Of a stretch of 64,000 bases of DNA, positions 37,991 to 48,778 are shown in pieces. The notes under the pieces are model-generated. The model searched no databases and was not told the origin of the DNA. It saw only the letters and a list, made by a program, of their open reading frames with translations. A program made the position numbers and the translations under genes. The first letter of the stretch is position 1; every line of letters begins with the position of its first letter. The DNA lies in contig NZ_JAVLAT010000001.1 of assembly GCF_032190615.1 (NCBI RefSeq), forward strand, positions 248,001-312,000, written 5' to 3'. The DNA is from Brucella pseudogrignonensis (lineage in GTDB: Bacteria > Pseudomonadota > Alphaproteobacteria > Rhizobiales > Rhizobiaceae).

Positions 37991-38380
37991 TTAGACCCGG
38001 CGCTTCTTGCGCGGACGGCAACCGTTGTGCGGGATCGGCGTAACATCGCGGATCGACGTGATCACAAAGCCAGCAGCCTGGAGGGCGCGCAGCGCGGATT
38101 CACGGCCAGAACCCGGTCCGCAAACCTCGACTTCGAGGGAGCGCATGCCATGTTCCTGAGCCTTCTTGGCGCAATCTTCAGCAGCGATCTGTGCGGCAAA
38201 CGGGGTCGACTTACGCGAACCCTTGAAACCCTGAGCACCTGCAGACGACCAGGCAATCGCATTGCCCTGTGCATCCGTAATGGTGATCATGGTGTTGTTG
38301 AACGTCGAATTTACGTGGGCAACGCCCGACGAGATGTTTTTGCGCTCGCGACGGCGAATACGCTGGGCTTCCTTAGCCAT
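37991..38380 (-). CDS. rpsK: 30S ribosomal protein S11
   Basis: 129 aa. Typical features are [22 protein letters not shown], the APFAAQ-type [16 protein letters not shown] helix and the C-terminal [12 protein letters not shown]. It forms the platform next to the mRNA exit region. The ATG (MAKEAQRI) is at 38380; the upstream in-frame extension lies in the spacer. Confidence 0.97.
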   Translation of the reverse strand: MAKEAQRIRRRERKNISSGVAHVNSTFNNTMITITDAQGNAIAWSSAGAQGFKGSRKSTPFAAQIAAEDCAKKAQEHGMRSLEVEVCGPGSGRESALRALQAAGFVITSIRDVTPIPHNGCRPRKKRRV

Positions 38381-38483
38381 GATAGTCCTTTCAAAACTCG
38401 ATCTCGACACCGCCGTAATTCCAGCGGCTCCACCAGCCCTTTGATAAGGACCAGCACCGAACCCACCCAATCAAGGGCAAGCC

Positions 38484-38506
38484 CGGCAGAACGAATGGTT
38501 CTGCCG
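38484..38506 (-). other. Hairpin in the rpsM-rpsK spacer
   Basis: CGGCAGAAC (38484-38492), 5-base loop, GTTCTGCCG (38498-38506): a perfect 9-bp stem directly after the rpsM stop. No T-run follows on the minus strand, so processing or partial attenuation is more likely than full termination. Confidence 0.6.
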
Positions 38507-38510
38507 AAAA

Positions 38511-38879
38511 TTACTTCTTCTTACCTGCGATAGCCTTTGCTGGACCCTTACGGGTACGTGCATTGGTATGCGTACGCTGACCACGAACTGGCAGCGAACG
38601 ACGATGACGCAGACCGCGGTAGCAGCCAAGGTCCATCAAACGCTTGATGTTCATGGAAACTTCACGACGCAGATCACCTTCAACGCGGTAATCAGCATCA
38701 ATTGCTTCACGGATCTGAAGGACTTCAGCATCCGAAAGCTGATTTACACGACGGTCGTCAGCAATCCCAACTTTCGTTACGATCTGACGAGCAAATTTTG
38801 GTCCAATCCCATGAATGTACTGAAGCGCAATGATAACGCGCTTGTTCGTTGGGATGTTGACGCCAGCTATACGTGCCAC
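38511..38879 (-). CDS. rpsM: 30S ribosomal protein S13
   Basis: 122 aa. Starts [20 protein letters not shown] with the [13 protein letters not shown] helix-hairpin-helix, and ends in a basic tail ([19 protein letters not shown]) that contacts the P-site tRNA region. It opens the alpha block; adk of the spc block lies 300 bp upstream. Confidence 0.97.
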   Translation of the reverse strand: MARIAGVNIPTNKRVIIALQYIHGIGPKFARQIVTKVGIADDRRVNQLSDAEVLQIREAIDADYRVEGDLRREVSMNIKRLMDLGCYRGLRHRRSLPVRGQRTHTNARTRKGPAKAIAGKKK

Positions 38880-39179
38880 GTCTGTTCTCCTTGGTTATAT
38901 AAAAATCCATCTGGGCGATGCGATCAACCAGACAGCATTGTTTGACCGGTCCCGGCCTCTTACTATTTCCGCCAGAACCGACCATTCAAAACAAATTGAA
39001 GTGGCGCAGTCTTTGACGGAATCGCCCGAAAAAGTCAACTCTTAACTGTCCGTAAAGTCGCCGTAACAACCTTGCAGACATTAAAAGCAACTTTTGGAAG
39101 CGACAAACGGGCAGAAAAACAAAAGATGCTTCTCTGCCCGTAATTCATGAAGGCTCATTTGAGCCTAATCCTTACCCAC
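38880..39179. other. Spacer between adk and rpsM
   Basis: 300 bases. Next to adk there are two inverted repeats: AGGCTCA-TT-TGAGCCT at 39150-39165 and an 8-bp stem CGGGCAGA/TCTGCCCG spanning about 39107-39139. Either could end the spc transcript, though neither has a long T-run on the minus strand. Towards rpsM there is a candidate promoter. No gene is seen, and rpmJ, which occupies this area in E. coli, is absent. Confidence 0.5.
39010..39038 (-). promoter_or_regulatory. Candidate promoter of the alpha block (rpsM)
   Basis: On the minus strand TTGACT (39033-39038), 17-base spacer, CAAAGA (39010-39015), about 130 bases before the rpsM start. The -35 is good and the -10 weak. Confidence 0.4.
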
Positions 39180-39764
39180 TCAAGCAGGAACGAGAATTCT
39201 CTCGATTTCAGCAGTGACCTCTTCAACAGGTGCCATGCCGTTTAAAACGCGCAATTCGCCTGTTCCAGCATAATACTCCGAGAGCGGCGATGTCTTCTCA
39301 CGATATTCAACCAGACGCTTACGGAAAGCTTCAGGATTATCGTCAGAACGAACCTGACCACCTTTAGCAATCGTCTCGGCGACACGGCTCTCCATCCGGT
39401 TGACCAACGCGTTCTCATCAACCTTCAGCTCGATGACCGCATCAAGCTTCAAGCCTTTGCCACGAAGCATTTCACCAAGCGCCTGCGCTTGTGGAACTGT
39501 TCGTGGGTATCCATCGAGAATGAAACCACCGGCACAATCCGGAGCGTCAATGCGCTCCGAAACGATCTGGTTTACGATCTCATCAGAAACGAGCTGACCA
39601 GAATCCATGACGGCCTTGGCGCGCTTACCGATTTCGCTTTGCTGTGCGACTGCTGCACGCAGCATGTCGCCAGTCGAAAGCTGAGGTATTCCATGCTTCT
39701 TGGTAAGAAGTCCAGCCTGCGTCCCCTTACCTGCTCCGGGCGGCCCAAGAAGTATTAGTCTCAT
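39180..39764 (-). CDS. adk: Adenylate kinase
   Basis: Interconverts ATP, AMP and ADP. 194 aa, the short-LID form common in Alphaproteobacteria. The P-loop is [10 protein letters not shown] (7-16), the AMP site includes [11 protein letters not shown], and [15 protein letters not shown] is the conserved core. The LID has no zinc cysteines. It overlaps the secY stop by four bases (ATGA), so it is translated with secY. Confidence 0.96.
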   Translation of the reverse strand: MRLILLGPPGAGKGTQAGLLTKKHGIPQLSTGDMLRAAVAQQSEIGKRAKAVMDSGQLVSDEIVNQIVSERIDAPDCAGGFILDGYPRTVPQAQALGEMLRGKGLKLDAVIELKVDENALVNRMESRVAETIAKGGQVRSDDNPEAFRKRLVEYREKTSPLSEYYAGTGELRVLNGMAPVEEVTAEIERILVPA

Positions 39765-41101
39765 TTACTGCGTTTCCCACCTCTGAGTTTGGACTTCTTG
39801 ATCAACCCTTCATACTGATGGGCGACAAGGTGTCCCTGAATTTGCGCAACCGTATCGAGCGTAACGCTGACCACGATCAGCAGCGACGTACCGCCAAGAT
39901 AGAAAGGTACACCGGTCGCAGAAATCAGAAATTCCGGCAGAAGGCAGACAAGAACGATATAGATAGCGCCGACAACCGTAATGCGGGTCAACACATAGTC
40001 TATGTACTCGGCTGTACGCTCGCCCGGACGGATGCCCGGAATAAAGCCGGAGTGCTTCTTAAGCTGGTCAGCAGTGTCCTTGGGATTGAACACAATCGCC
40101 GTATAGAAGAAGCAGAAGAATGCCATCAACGCAGCATAGAACAGCATATAAAGCGGCTGACCATGGCCGAGGGCATTGAGAATAGTCGTACCCCAAGCAG
40201 GCATTTCAGCCGTATTCGCGAAACCAGCGACAGTCGCAGGCAAAAGCAGAAGCGACGAAGCGAAGATCGGAGGAATAACACCAGCAGTGTTCAGCTTAAG
40301 TGGCAGGTGCGAAGTATCACCCTGGAACATGCGGTTGCCAACCTGACGCTTCGGATATTGTATCAGAAGACGACGCTGAGCGCGCTCAACAAACACGATG
40401 ATCGCAATCAGCGCGACAGCCAGAACGATAACACCAAGGATCAGGCCAGTAGACAAAGCGCCCGTACGACCCAGTTCCAGCGTGCCTGAAATAGCATGCG
40501 GAAGGTTTGCAACGATACCTGCAAAGATGATCAGCGAAATACCATTACCGATACCGCGTGCAGTGATCTGCTCACCAAGCCACATCAGGAACATCGTACC
40601 GCCAACAAGCGTGATGACCGATGAAACAAGGAACATTGGTCCAGGGTTCGTAACGATACCGTTACCCGCCTGCAAACCAACGGAAATTGCATAGGCCTGA
40701 ACGATCGCCAAAAGAACAGTACCATAACGTGTGTACTGATTGATGATCTTACGACCCGATTCGCCTTCCTTTTTCAGCGCTTCCAGCGTCGGAACAACCG
40801 ACGTCATAAGCTGCACGATAATGGAGGCGGAAATGTAAGGCATAATGCCGAGCGCAAAAATGGCCATACGACCAACAGCACCACCGGCAAACATGTTGAA
40901 GAGTCCAAGCACACCCTGGCTATGCTGCTGGAAAGCCTGCGCAAGCGCATCAGGATTGATGCCGGGTAGAGGGATATAGGTACCAAAACGGTACACGAGC
41001 AAAGCGCCCAGTGTGAACCAGATACGCTTCTTAAGTTCCTCAGCTTTCGAGAAAGCAGAAAAATTAAGATTGGAAACTAGCTGTTCAGCAGCCGATGCCA
41101 T
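39761..41101 (-). CDS. secY: Preprotein translocase subunit SecY
   Basis: Channel of the Sec translocon, inner membrane, 446 aa with ten hydrophobic helices. Signatures are FRRIWFTL-like [25 protein letters not shown] and the plug-region [23 protein letters not shown], in pieces. The conserved cytoplasmic loop residues before the final helices are [16 protein letters not shown] 41101 (MASAAEQLV) is used; the earlier in-frame start at 41227 would add 42 unlikely residues that run into the spacer. Confidence 0.96.
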   Translation of the reverse strand: MASAAEQLVSNLNFSAFSKAEELKKRIWFTLGALLVYRFGTYIPLPGINPDALAQAFQQHSQGVLGLFNMFAGGAVGRMAIFALGIMPYISASIIVQLMTSVVPTLEALKKEGESGRKIINQYTRYGTVLLAIVQAYAISVGLQAGNGIVTNPGPMFLVSSVITLVGGTMFLMWLGEQITARGIGNGISLIIFAGIVANLPHAISGTLELGRTGALSTGLILGVIVLAVALIAIIVFVERAQRRLLIQYPKRQVGNRMFQGDTSHLPLKLNTAGVIPPIFASSLLLLPATVAGFANTAEMPAWGTTILNALGHGQPLYMLFYAALMAFFCFFYTAIVFNPKDTADQLKKHSGFIPGIRPGERTAEYIDYVLTRITVVGAIYIVLVCLLPEFLISATGVPFYLGGTSLLIVVSVTLDTVAQIQGHLVAHQYEGLIKKSKLRGGKRSK

Positions 41102-41215
41102 TAAATTACTCCGGTGAAAAGTATCGGGCCCCCTACTCCAACGACACGCATCAAAAAATCCGCATGCCTTCGGACAAAAGACTCTACCCAGATATGCGCA
41201 TTGGCATAAATGTGC

Positions 41216-41241
41216 AAGCGGCGGCACTAAGGCCGCCGCTT
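41216..41241. other. Strong GC hairpin in the rplO-secY spacer
   Basis: AAGCGGCGGC (41216-41225), loop ACTAAG, GCCGCCGCTT (41232-41241): a perfect 10-bp stem 20 bases after rplO. The T-run (TTATTTTTAT) is on the plus-strand side, away from the direction of transcription. As read from rplO it lacks a U-tract. Confidence 0.65.
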
Positions 41242-41260
41242 TTATTTTTATCTCGATGCT

Positions 41261-41731
41261 TTATTCAGCAGCTGCTTCAGGAAGCTTTACGCTACCACCA
41301 GCCTTTTCGATCTTTTCGATCGCGGCCTTGGAAGCACCAGCAACATCAAAAGCTACCTTAGCAGTCAATTCACCGTCAGCAAGAACGCGAACACCGTCAA
41401 GCGCACGGCGAATCACGCCAGCAGCCTTGAGGGCTTCAATGTTCACAACAGCCTTTGCATCCAGCCTGCCTGCATCGATTGCAGCCTGAACACGGCCGAG
41501 CGATACAACGTTGAAGCTCTTTGCGAAGATGTTGGTGAAGCCGCGCTTTGGCAGACGACGGTAGATTGGCATCTGGCCGCCTTCAAAGCCGTTGATCGCT
41601 ACGCCAGAACGGGACTTCTGTCCCTTGACGCCGCGGCCAGCGGTCTTGCCGGTGCCGGAGCCGATACCACGGCCAACGCGCTTACGCGCTTTTACTGATC
41701 CTGGCTTGTCACGCAGATCGTTGAGTTTCAT
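41261..41731 (-). CDS. rplO: 50S ribosomal protein L15
   Basis: 156 aa. Opens [22 protein letters not shown] with the Gly/Lys-rich [20 protein letters not shown] arm and the C-terminal domain [19 protein letters not shown]. It binds 23S rRNA late in assembly. ATG 41731 is chosen over an upstream in-frame start that lies in the spacer to rpmD. Confidence 0.96.
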   Translation of the reverse strand: MKLNDLRDKPGSVKARKRVGRGIGSGTGKTAGRGVKGQKSRSGVAINGFEGGQMPIYRRLPKRGFTNIFAKSFNVVSLGRVQAAIDAGRLDAKAVVNIEALKAAGVIRRALDGVRVLADGELTAKVAFDVAGASKAAIEKIEKAGGSVKLPEAAAE

Positions 41732-41750
41732 GTCTCTATCCCCTGCGTTA

Positions 41751-41948
41751 TCAGACCTCGTCCACAACGCGGACGAGATGCTGAACCTTGGCGATCATAC
41801 CACGAACTGAAGGAGTATCCTCCAGTGTGCGGCGGCGGTGCATTTTGTTAAGTCCCAGACCGATCAGCGTTGCACGCTGTTCGGCTGGACGACGGATAGG
41901 GCTTCCGATCTGTTCGACCGTAACCGTCTTACCCTTCTTCTCAGCCAT
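41751..41948 (-). CDS. rpmD: 50S ribosomal protein L30
   Basis: 65 aa, the bacterial short form. [28 protein letters not shown], in pieces, and [16 protein letters not shown] fit the family. It starts at ATG 41948, since the preceding codon is a GTG. It lies between rpsE and rplO as in other spc operons. Confidence 0.94.
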   Translation of the reverse strand: MAEKKGKTVTVEQIGSPIRRPAEQRATLIGLGLNKMHRRRTLEDTPSVRGMIAKVQHLVRVVDEV

Positions 41949-42011
41949 CACTCAAATCCCTTGTCTATGGCGTATCCGATGCTCGCGCACCGGACTGGCA
42001 CAAACTATCGG

Positions 42012-42572
42012 CTATTCTTCCGAACCGACCACATCATGGCGGCGAGCCTGAAGGGTCGAGTACTTGATACCGCGCTGTGCAGCGATGTCCTTTGGATGCA
42101 TCTGATGCTTCAGAGCGTCAAAGGTTGCACGAACCATGTTGTAAGGGTTCGAGGAGCCGAGCGACTTAGCAACAACGTCCTGAACGCCAAGCGTTTCGAA
42201 CACTGCACGCATTGGACCACCAGCAATGATACCCTTACCGGCAGGAGCTGCACGGAGGAGGACCTTACCAGCGCCGTGACGGCCCTGCACATCGTGATGC
42301 AGAGTACGGCCCGAACGAAGCGGAACGAAAATCATGTCGCGCTTAGCAGCTTCAGTAGCCTTACGGATCGCTTCAGGCACTTCGCGTGCCTTACCATGAC
42401 CGAAGCCAACGCGACCCTTCTGGTCGCCAACTACGACGAGCGCTGCGAAACCAAAACGACGACCACCTTTAACAACCTTGGCGACGCGATTAATGTGAAC
42501 GAGCTTGTCAACGAATTCGCTGTCGCGCTCCTCACGACCGCGATCTTCGCGGTTACGTTCTCTCTGTGCCAT
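42012..42572 (-). CDS. rpsE: 30S ribosomal protein S5
   Basis: 186 aa. The N-terminal double-stranded-RNA-binding part has [21 protein letters not shown] and [20 protein letters not shown] residues (GFGHGKA). The C-terminal part has [16 protein letters not shown]. The ram/spectinomycin-site loop VVKGGRR is the usual sequence, with no visible substitution. It acts in decoding accuracy. Confidence 0.96.
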   Translation of the reverse strand: MAQRERNREDRGREERDSEFVDKLVHINRVAKVVKGGRRFGFAALVVVGDQKGRVGFGHGKAREVPEAIRKATEAAKRDMIFVPLRSGRTLHHDVQGRHGAGKVLLRAAPAGKGIIAGGPMRAVFETLGVQDVVAKSLGSSNPYNMVRATFDALKHQMHPKDIAAQRGIKYSTLQARRHDVVGSEE

Positions 42573-42609
42573 ATCCTATTCCTTTATTTTTTTCCGGAAG
42601 CACAAAATA

Positions 42610-42972
42610 TTAGAAGCTCAGACCGCCTTCGCGGGCAGCTTCGGCGAGAGCCTTCACGCGACCGTGGTAAATGAATGCACCACGATCAAACACTACTTCA
42701 CTGACGCCTGCTTTCTTAGCACGCTCTGCAACCAGCTTGCCAACTGCAGCAGCTGCTGCGGAGTCGGCGCCAGTCTTGAGCTTGCCCTTCAGGTCGCCAT
42801 CCAGGGTCGAAGCAGCTGCGATGGTAACACCGCGAACGTCGTCGATAACCTGAACGTAGATGTTCTTGGAAGAGCGGTGTACGCTGAGACGTGGACGGCC
42901 GTTTGCGACAGCCTTGACCTGACGGCGTACACGAGCAGCGCGACGCTGCAAAGTTTCTTTTGGCGATGCCAT
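42610..42972 (-). CDS. rplR: 50S ribosomal protein L18
   Basis: 120 aa. A basic N-terminus ([29 protein letters not shown], in pieces) precedes the fold that holds 5S rRNA, with HVYAQVID-like IYVQVIDD and [24 protein letters not shown] at the end. It follows rplF by 12 bp. Confidence 0.96.
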   Translation of the reverse strand: MASPKETLQRRAARVRRQVKAVANGRPRLSVHRSSKNIYVQVIDDVRGVTIAAASTLDGDLKGKLKTGADSAAAAAVGKLVAERAKKAGVSEVVFDRGAFIYHGRVKALAEAAREGGLSF

Positions 42973-42984
42973 GACGCGCTTCCC

Positions 42985-43518
42985 TTACTTCTTCTTGCCT
43001 TCTTTGCGGACGATCTTCTCGCCAGCATACTTGACGCCCTTGCCCTTGTAAGGCTCGGGGCCGCGATATTCACGAATCTCAGCCGCGACCTGACCAACCT
43101 GCTGCTTGTCGATACCAGAGACAACGATTTCCGTTGGCTTTGGAACAGCAACAGTGATGCCAGCTGGCACGTCATAGATAACTTCGTGAGAGAAGCCGAG
43201 CGAAAGCTGAACGTTTTTACCCTGCATAGCAGCACGGTAACCAACGCCGCTGATCTCAAGCTTCTTTTCAAAGCCCTTGTTGACGCCTTCGAAAATATTT
43301 TCAATCATCGAACGCGACATGCCCCACTTGGAGCGAGCTTCTTTAGACTGATCACGAGGATCGACGCTAACAGCGCCATCTTCAAGCTTAACCAGTACTT
43401 CTTCGTGCACAACGAAAGACAATTCGCCTTTCGCGCCCTTAGCCTTGACGGTCTGACCTTCAACGCTGGCAGTTACGCCTGCCGGGACCGGCACGGGTTT
43501 TTTACCGATACGAGACAT
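42985..43518 (-). CDS. rplF: 50S ribosomal protein L6
   Basis: 177 aa with two related domains. [17 protein letters not shown] opens the first, and [21 protein letters not shown] opens the second. [22 protein letters not shown] residues ([19 protein letters not shown]) end the protein. It lies near the factor-binding site of the large subunit. Confidence 0.96.
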   Translation of the reverse strand: MSRIGKKPVPVPAGVTASVEGQTVKAKGAKGELSFVVHEEVLVKLEDGAVSVDPRDQSKEARSKWGMSRSMIENIFEGVNKGFEKKLEISGVGYRAAMQGKNVQLSLGFSHEVIYDVPAGITVAVPKPTEIVVSGIDKQQVGQVAAEIREYRGPEPYKGKGVKYAGEKIVRKEGKKK

Positions 43519-43556
43519 TTTTATACCTGTCTTCTATCTGTTCACTGTCAGCCGCA

Positions 43557-43955
43557 TCAGAAGATGCGGCAGAGCAGCTCACCACCAACGTTTTGTTCAC
43601 GAGCTTCATGATCAGCCATCACACCCTTAGGGGTGGACAGGATCGAGATGCCAAGACCATTCGCGACCTGCGGGATCGACTTAACCGACACGTAAACGCG
43701 ACGGCCAGGCTTCGAAACGCGGGTCAGTTCACGAATGACTGGAACGCCTTCATAATACTTCAGTTCGATTTCGATCTCGGCTTTGCCGTTCACGAATTCA
43801 CTCTGCGTGTATCCGCGGATGTAACCTTCAGACTGAAGAACATCCAGAACGCGAGCGCGGAGCTTCGAAGCCGGGGTCGAAACCTTGGTCTTCTTGCGGC
43901 CTACTGCGTTGCGAATACGGGTCAGCATATCGCCGATAGGATCTGACACAGACAT
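43557..43955 (-). CDS. rpsH: 30S ribosomal protein S8
   Basis: 132 aa. [21 protein letters not shown] at the start and the C-terminal [31 protein letters not shown], in pieces, are typical. It binds the central domain of 16S rRNA. In E. coli S8 represses the spc operon; whether that holds here cannot be read from the sequence. Confidence 0.96.
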   Translation of the reverse strand: MSVSDPIGDMLTRIRNAVGRKKTKVSTPASKLRARVLDVLQSEGYIRGYTQSEFVNGKAEIEIELKYYEGVPVIRELTRVSKPGRRVYVSVKSIPQVANGLGISILSTPKGVMADHEAREQNVGGELLCRIF

Positions 43956-43965
43956 ATGCTACTCC

Positions 43966-44271
43966 TTACCAGCTCGACTTAACTATGCCTGGAATCTGTC
44001 CAAGCGAACCCAACTGGCGAAGCGCAATACGCGACATCTTCAGTTTACGGTAATAACCACGCGGGCGACCCGAAACTTCGCAACGGTTGCGAATACGGAC
44101 CTTAGCGGAATTGCGCGGCAGTTCGGCGAGCTGGATAGTAGCGCGAAAACGCTCATCCAACGGAAGGCTCTGATCCATTACGATCGCCTTCAGACGTGCA
44201 CGCTTTTCAGCATGACGCTTAACCAACTTTTCGCGGCGCTTATTGTTTTCGACTGCGCTAGTCTTGGCCAT
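43966..44271 (-). CDS. rpsN: 30S ribosomal protein S14
   Basis: 101 aa, the long zinc-free form: the core [21 protein letters not shown], in pieces, has only one cysteine and lacks a paired CxxC zinc ribbon. [20 protein letters not shown] is the basic N-terminus. It sits between rplE and rpsH. Confidence 0.96.
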   Translation of the reverse strand: MAKTSAVENNKRREKLVKRHAEKRARLKAIVMDQSLPLDERFRATIQLAELPRNSAKVRIRNRCEVSGRPRGYYRKLKMSRIALRQLGSLGQIPGIVKSSW

Positions 44272-44297
44272 ATTATTATACCTCGCTACGCTTGCCG

Positions 44298-44855
44298 TTA
44301 CTGCCGGAATGGGAAGTTGAAGGCGCGCAAAAGAGCGCGAGCTTCATCATCCGTTTTAGCGGTCGTGCAAACGATGATGTCCATGCCCCAGATCTGATCA
44401 ACTTTATCGTAGTTGATTTCTGGAAACACGATGTGTTCCTTAACACCCATGGCAAAGTTGCCACGACCGTCAAAGCTCTTCGGATTCAGACCACGGAAAT
44501 CTCGAACGCGCGGAAGCGCAATCGTGATCAGGCGATCAAGGAATTCGTACATGCGGTCCGAACGAAGAGTGACCTTCGTACCGATTGGCATGTCTTCACG
44601 CAACTTGAAAGTTGCGATCGAATTACGGGCGCGAGTAATGACAGGCTTTTGACCGGCAATCAAGGCCAGATCTGCTGCAGCAACAGATGGCTTCTTTGAG
44701 TCGCCAGTTGCTTCGCCTACACCCATGTTCAGGACAACTTTGGTGATGCGTGGAATCTGCATCTCATTGTCGTACTTGAATTCTTCAAGGAGAGATTTAC
44801 GAATTGTTTCGTTGTAAATCTTCTTGAAGCGTGGAAGTTCCTTAACTTCAGCCAT
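44298..44855 (-). CDS. rplE: 50S ribosomal protein L5
   Basis: 185 aa. Conserved pieces are [35 protein letters not shown] and [24 protein letters not shown]. It binds 5S rRNA and the P-site tRNA. Its start codon shares one base with the rplX stop (TGATG), so the genes are tightly coupled. Confidence 0.96.
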   Translation of the reverse strand: MAEVKELPRFKKIYNETIRKSLLEEFKYDNEMQIPRITKVVLNMGVGEATGDSKKPSVAAADLALIAGQKPVITRARNSIATFKLREDMPIGTKVTLRSDRMYEFLDRLITIALPRVRDFRGLNPKSFDGRGNFAMGVKEHIVFPEINYDKVDQIWGMDIIVCTTAKTDDEARALLRAFNFPFRQ

Positions 44856-45160
44856 CAGATAACCGCTCCCGAACGCTTTGCAACGCGGACCTTCTTGCCA
44901 TCTTCAATGCGGAAACCAACGCGGGTTGGCTTACCGTCTTTAGGATCAGCAATTGCCAGGTTAGACAAATGGATCGGCGCTTCTTTCGTGATAATGCCGG
45001 CTTCCTGAGTCTGTGTCTGGCGCTGGTGACGCTTTACAGTATTAATACCGCGAACAAGCGCTTTGTCGTCCTTAGGCATAACCTGGAGAACTTCGCCCTT
45101 ACGGCCTTTGTCCTTACCGGACAACACGACAACGCTGTCGCCTTTGCGAATCTTTTGCAT
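44855..45160 (-). CDS. rplX: 50S ribosomal protein L24
   Basis: 101 aa with the N-terminal KOW motif ([24 protein letters not shown], in pieces) and the basic [21 protein letters not shown] segment. It initiates 50S assembly. It lies 12 bp after rplN. Confidence 0.96.
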   Translation of the reverse strand: MQKIRKGDSVVVLSGKDKGRKGEVLQVMPKDDKALVRGINTVKRHQRQTQTQEAGIITKEAPIHLSNLAIADPKDGKPTRVGFRIEDGKKVRVAKRSGAVI

Positions 45161-45172
45161 CGTCTTGCTTCC

Positions 45173-45541
45173 TTACAGAACTTCCGGAGCCAACGAGATG
45201 ATCTTCATGTGGTTCTTAGCGCGAAGTTCGCGTGGAACCGGTCCGAAGATACGCGTACCGATAGGCTCTTTCTTGTTATCGATGAGAACAGCTGCGTTGT
45301 TATCGAAACGAATAACGCTGCCGTCTGCGCGACGGATGTCCTTAGCGGTCCGTACGACCACTGCCTTCATCACGTCGCCTTTTTTGACGCGGCCGCGCGG
45401 AATAGCTTCCTTGATCGACACCACAATGATGTCGCCCACGGAAGCATAACGCCGCTTGGAACCGCCCAGCACCTTGATGCACATGACACGACGTGCGCCG
45501 GAGTTATCCGCCACGTCGAGGTTTGTTTGCATCTGAATCAT
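45173..45541 (-). CDS. rplN: 50S ribosomal protein L14
   Basis: 122 aa. [28 protein letters not shown] and [23 protein letters not shown] are diagnostic. It forms bridge B8 with the 30S subunit. It is the first gene of the spc block; the gap from rpsQ is only 68 bp with no terminator, so the blocks are probably read through. Confidence 0.96.
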   Translation of the reverse strand: MIQMQTNLDVADNSGARRVMCIKVLGGSKRRYASVGDIIVVSIKEAIPRGRVKKGDVMKAVVVRTAKDIRRADGSVIRFDNNAAVLIDNKKEPIGTRIFGPVPRELRAKNHMKIISLAPEVL

Positions 45542-45609
45542 GACTGGCCGCCTTCTTTTCCTTCAGCTGGTTAAGGGCTCCTGCCCTACCTAAGCTGCGT
45601 GTTTGTAAT

Positions 45610-45852
45610 TTAGCCTGCTGTTACGTTCGAAAGAACGATCCAGCATTTGTCCTTCGAAATTGGCTTGGATTCTTCGATAGAAACCTGATCACCAATCTTG
45701 AACTGGTTGTTTTCGTCATGCGCTTTGTATTTCTTAGACTGACGAATAGTCTTCTGGAGGAGCGGATGCGAATAGCGGCGCTCAACCTTAACTACAACAG
45801 TCTTATCATTCTTGTCGCTGACGACAACGCCCTGCAGAACGCGTTTAGGCAT
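45610..45852 (-). CDS. rpsQ: 30S ribosomal protein S17
   Basis: 80 aa, OB fold. [26 protein letters not shown] and [21 protein letters not shown] are characteristic. It is the last gene of the S10 block. Confidence 0.96.
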   Translation of the reverse strand: MPKRVLQGVVVSDKNDKTVVVKVERRYSHPLLQKTIRQSKKYKAHDENNQFKIGDQVSIEESKPISKDKCWIVLSNVTAG

Positions 45853-45864
45853 TATACTTGTTCC

Positions 45865-46065
45865 TTATGCCTTGCTTTCGGCCGCCTTCTGGCGGGCGAT
45901 GGTCTTGATACGCGCAATGTCGCGACGAACTTGCTTCACGCGCGCGGTTTTTTCGAGCTGACCGGTTGCCTTCTGAAAGCGCAGGTTGAACTGCTCTTTC
46001 TTCAGGGAACCCAACTCATCGTTAATCTGATCGAGGCTTTTCGCCCGAACGTCTGCGGCTTTCAT
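45865..46065 (-). CDS. rpmC: 50S ribosomal protein L29
   Basis: 66 aa, two-helix coiled coil: [22 protein letters not shown] and [22 protein letters not shown]. It sits at the peptide tunnel exit, where the signal recognition particle and trigger factor dock. It lies between rplP and rpsQ. Confidence 0.95.
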   Translation of the reverse strand: MKAADVRAKSLDQINDELGSLKKEQFNLRFQKATGQLEKTARVKQVRRDIARIKTIARQKAAESKA

Positions 46066-46075
46066 GACTGCCCTC

Positions 46076-46489
46076 TTACTCTGCGATGCGCTGAATGAAG
46101 CGCGTCTTGACCGACAACTTTGCAGCGCCGAGTCTTAAGGCTTCGCGTGCCACATCTTCGGGTACGCCGTCAAGCTCAAACATTATACGACCTGGTGCAA
46201 CACGTGCTGCCCAGTAGTCAACGGAACCCTTACCTTTACCCATACGGACTTCGGTTGGCTTCGATGTTACTGGCAGATCCGGGAAGATTCGGATCCATAC
46301 ACGACCGGCACGTTTCATGTGACGGGTGATCGCGCGGCGGGCCGCTTCGATCTGTCGTGCTGTGACGCGGTCAGGCTCTACTGCCTTCAAACCGAATGCA
46401 CCGAAATTAAGATCCGTACCACCCTTCGAGTTGCCGTGAATACGGCCCTTGAACTGCTTACGGAACTTGGTGCGCTTAGGCTGCATCAT
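46076..46489 (-). CDS. rplP: 50S ribosomal protein L16
   Basis: 137 aa. [19 protein letters not shown] matches the family start, with Met at position 2 where Leu is common. RGTDLNFG-like [38 protein letters not shown] and TRMGKGKG-like [14 protein letters not shown] follow. It contacts the A-site tRNA elbow. Confidence 0.96.
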   Translation of the reverse strand: MMQPKRTKFRKQFKGRIHGNSKGGTDLNFGAFGLKAVEPDRVTARQIEAARRAITRHMKRAGRVWIRIFPDLPVTSKPTEVRMGKGKGSVDYWAARVAPGRIMFELDGVPEDVAREALRLGAAKLSVKTRFIQRIAE

Positions 46490-46527
46490 TGTTCTTTACT
46501 CCAATTTTCTCGCCGGCGGCCCGCTTT

Positions 46528-47238
46528 TTAAGCGTTTTCGCGGCGGCGGTTCTGATGGGAACCCTGATTGTCACCCTCAACCGCACGACGCTCAGAAGCC
46601 ATTGGGTCATGCTCAAGGATTTCGCCCTTGAATACCCAGACCTTTACGCCGCAGATGCCGTAAGCAGTCTTTGCTTCAGCCGTACCGTAGTCGATATCGG
46701 CGCGCAGCGTGTGAAGAGGAACGCGACCTTCGCGGTACCATTCCATACGTGCGATTTCAGCGCCGCCCAAACGACCGGAGCAGTTGATACGAATACCTTC
46801 GGCACCGAGACGCATTGCCGACTGAACGGAACGCTTCATGGCGCGACGGAATGCCACACGGCGTTCGAGCTGCTGTGCGATCGACTGAGCGATCAGCGTA
46901 GCGTCGATTTCCGGCTTACGAACTTCAACAATGTTGAGCGACGTATCGGAATTCGTCATCTCGGAAAGCTTCTTGCGGAGCTTTTCGATGTCCGCGCCCT
47001 TCTTGCCGATGATGATGCCCGGACGAGCAGCGTGAATGGTCACGCGGCACTTCTTGTGTGGACGCTCGATTACGATCTTAGCAATCGCAGCCTGCTTGAG
47101 TTCGTTCTTAAGATACTCACGGATCTTAACGTCTTCATGCAGCAGCTTACCGTATTCGCCGGTATTCGCGTACCAACGCGAATCCCAGGTGCGGTTGATG
47201 CCGAGGCGAAAACCGATCGGATTAATCTTCTGGCCCAT
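46528..47238 (-). CDS. rpsC: 30S ribosomal protein S3
   Basis: 236 aa. [20 protein letters not shown], the KH motif [23 protein letters not shown], in pieces, and [20 protein letters not shown] are typical. The basic C-terminus reaches the mRNA entry site. The start codon overlaps the rplV stop by one base (TAATG). Confidence 0.97.
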   Translation of the reverse strand: MGQKINPIGFRLGINRTWDSRWYANTGEYGKLLHEDVKIREYLKNELKQAAIAKIVIERPHKKCRVTIHAARPGIIIGKKGADIEKLRKKLSEMTNSDTSLNIVEVRKPEIDATLIAQSIAQQLERRVAFRRAMKRSVQSAMRLGAEGIRINCSGRLGGAEIARMEWYREGRVPLHTLRADIDYGTAEAKTAYGICGVKVWVFKGEILEHDPMASERRAVEGDNQGSHQNRRRENA

Positions 47239-47627
47239 TATGCGGCCTCCCCTTTTTCCGCAACTTCGCGGACAACAATGGTGAGATGCGAAAACGGCTT
47301 TTCGATGCGGCTTGCCTTACCACGTCCACGAACGTGGAAACGCTTCATGACAATAGATTTGCCGACGTAAGCTTCTGCAACGATCAGCGCGTCAACGTCG
47401 AGATCATGATTGTTCTCTGCGTTGGCGATAGCCGATTCGAGCGTCTTTTTCACTGTTTCAGCGATCCGCTTGCGCGAGAAAGTGAGATCAGCAAGTGCCG
47501 CATTTACTTTCTTGCCGCGGATAAGTGCCGCGACAAGATTAAGCTTCTGCGGGCTGACGCGAAGCGTACGGGCGACGGCTTTCGCCTCGTTATCCTTAAG
47601 CTGGCGGGGAGCCTTGGCCTTGCCCAT
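47238..47627 (-). CDS. rplV: 50S ribosomal protein L22
   Basis: 129 aa. [21 protein letters not shown] starts the globular domain. The tunnel loop is around [28 protein letters not shown], in pieces, with no visible macrolide-type deletion. It starts 3 bp after rpsS. Confidence 0.96.
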   Translation of the reverse strand: MGKAKAPRQLKDNEAKAVARTLRVSPQKLNLVAALIRGKKVNAALADLTFSRKRIAETVKKTLESAIANAENNHDLDVDALIVAEAYVGKSIVMKRFHVRGRGKASRIEKPFSHLTIVVREVAEKGEAA

Positions 47628-47630
47628 CTG

Positions 47631-47909
47631 TTACTTCCTCTTTGACTTCTTGTCCGCGCCGTGACCGTAATAGGTCCGTGTCGGCGCGAATTCACCGAAC
47701 TTATGTCCAACCATTTCTTCGGAGATCGATACCGGCACATGCTTGTTGCCGTTATAAACACCGAAGGTCAGGCCAACGAACTGCGGCAAGATCGTGGAGC
47801 GACGGCTCCACATCTTGATAACTTCATTACGACCGCCCTCGCGTACCTTCTCAGCTTTCGTGAGAAGATAGCCATCGACGAACGGACCTTTCCAAACTGA
47901 ACGAGCCAC
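47631..47909 (-). CDS. rpsS: 30S ribosomal protein S19
   Basis: 92 aa. [44 protein letters not shown] and [21 protein letters not shown] are diagnostic. It binds the 30S head with S13. Gap to rplB is 15 bp. Confidence 0.97.
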   Translation of the reverse strand: MARSVWKGPFVDGYLLTKAEKVREGGRNEVIKMWSRRSTILPQFVGLTFGVYNGNKHVPVSISEEMVGHKFGEFAPTRTYYGHGADKKSKRK

Positions 47910-47924
47910 TTCAGACTACCTCTC

Positions 47925-48758
47925 TTACTTCTTGCGCTGATGACGCGAACGCATGATGAACTTGTCGGTTGCCTTGTTCGAACGGGTCTTTTTGCCCTTC
48001 GTAGGCTTACCCCAAGGGGTAACCGGGTGACGACCACCAGAAGTACGGCCTTCACCACCACCATGCGGGTGGTCAACTGGGTTCATAGCAACGCCGCGAA
48101 CGTGTGGACGCTTACCGCGCCAAACCGAACGACCGGCCTTACCGTCATTGATGTTGCTGTGCTCTGGATTGGATACTGCACCAACCGTTGCAAAGCATGC
48201 ACCCGAAACCAGACGCTGTTCGCCCGAGTTCAGACGCAGGATAGCCATACCCTGATCGCGACCGACGAGCTGTGCGTATGCACCAGCCGAACGAGCAATC
48301 TGACCGCCCTTGCCTGGCTTCATTTCCACGTTGTGGATAATGGTACCAACTGGCATCGACGAAAGCGGCATTGCGTTGCCTGGCTTAACGTCAACGGACT
48401 GACCGGCGATAACCTTGTCGCCAGCTGTCAGACGCTGTGGAGCCAGGATATAGCTCAGTTCACCGTCTTCGTAGCGGATCAGCGCGATAAACGCTGTACG
48501 GTTTGGATCGTATTCCAGACGTTCTACCGTCGCGACAACGTCGTGCTTACGACGTTTGAAGTCTACAAAACGGTAGGAACGCTTGTGACCGCCGCCCTGA
48601 AAGCGAACAGTGATACGACCTGTGTTGTTACGGCCACCCTTCTTGGACAGGCCTTCAGTCAATGACTTGACTGGCTTGCCCTTGTAGAGTTCCGAACGGT
48701 CCACGATGACCAGCTGACGCTGGCCTGGCGTGATCGGATTAAAGTGCTTGAGTGCCAT
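47925..48758 (-). CDS. rplB: 50S ribosomal protein L2
   Basis: 277 aa. The N-terminal RNA-binding domain has [23 protein letters not shown] and the C-terminal part has [18 protein letters not shown] with the conserved His-rich loop near the peptidyl transferase centre. It is the largest protein of the S10 block and essential for subunit joining. Confidence 0.97.
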   Translation of the reverse strand: MALKHFNPITPGQRQLVIVDRSELYKGKPVKSLTEGLSKKGGRNNTGRITVRFQGGGHKRSYRFVDFKRRKHDVVATVERLEYDPNRTAFIALIRYEDGELSYILAPQRLTAGDKVIAGQSVDVKPGNAMPLSSMPVGTIIHNVEMKPGKGGQIARSAGAYAQLVGRDQGMAILRLNSGEQRLVSGACFATVGAVSNPEHSNINDGKAGRSVWRGKRPHVRGVAMNPVDHPHGGGEGRTSGGRHPVTPWGKPTKGKKTRSNKATDKFIMRSRHQRKK

Positions 48759-48778
48759 TGTCTTTACTCCGTGGCCTC

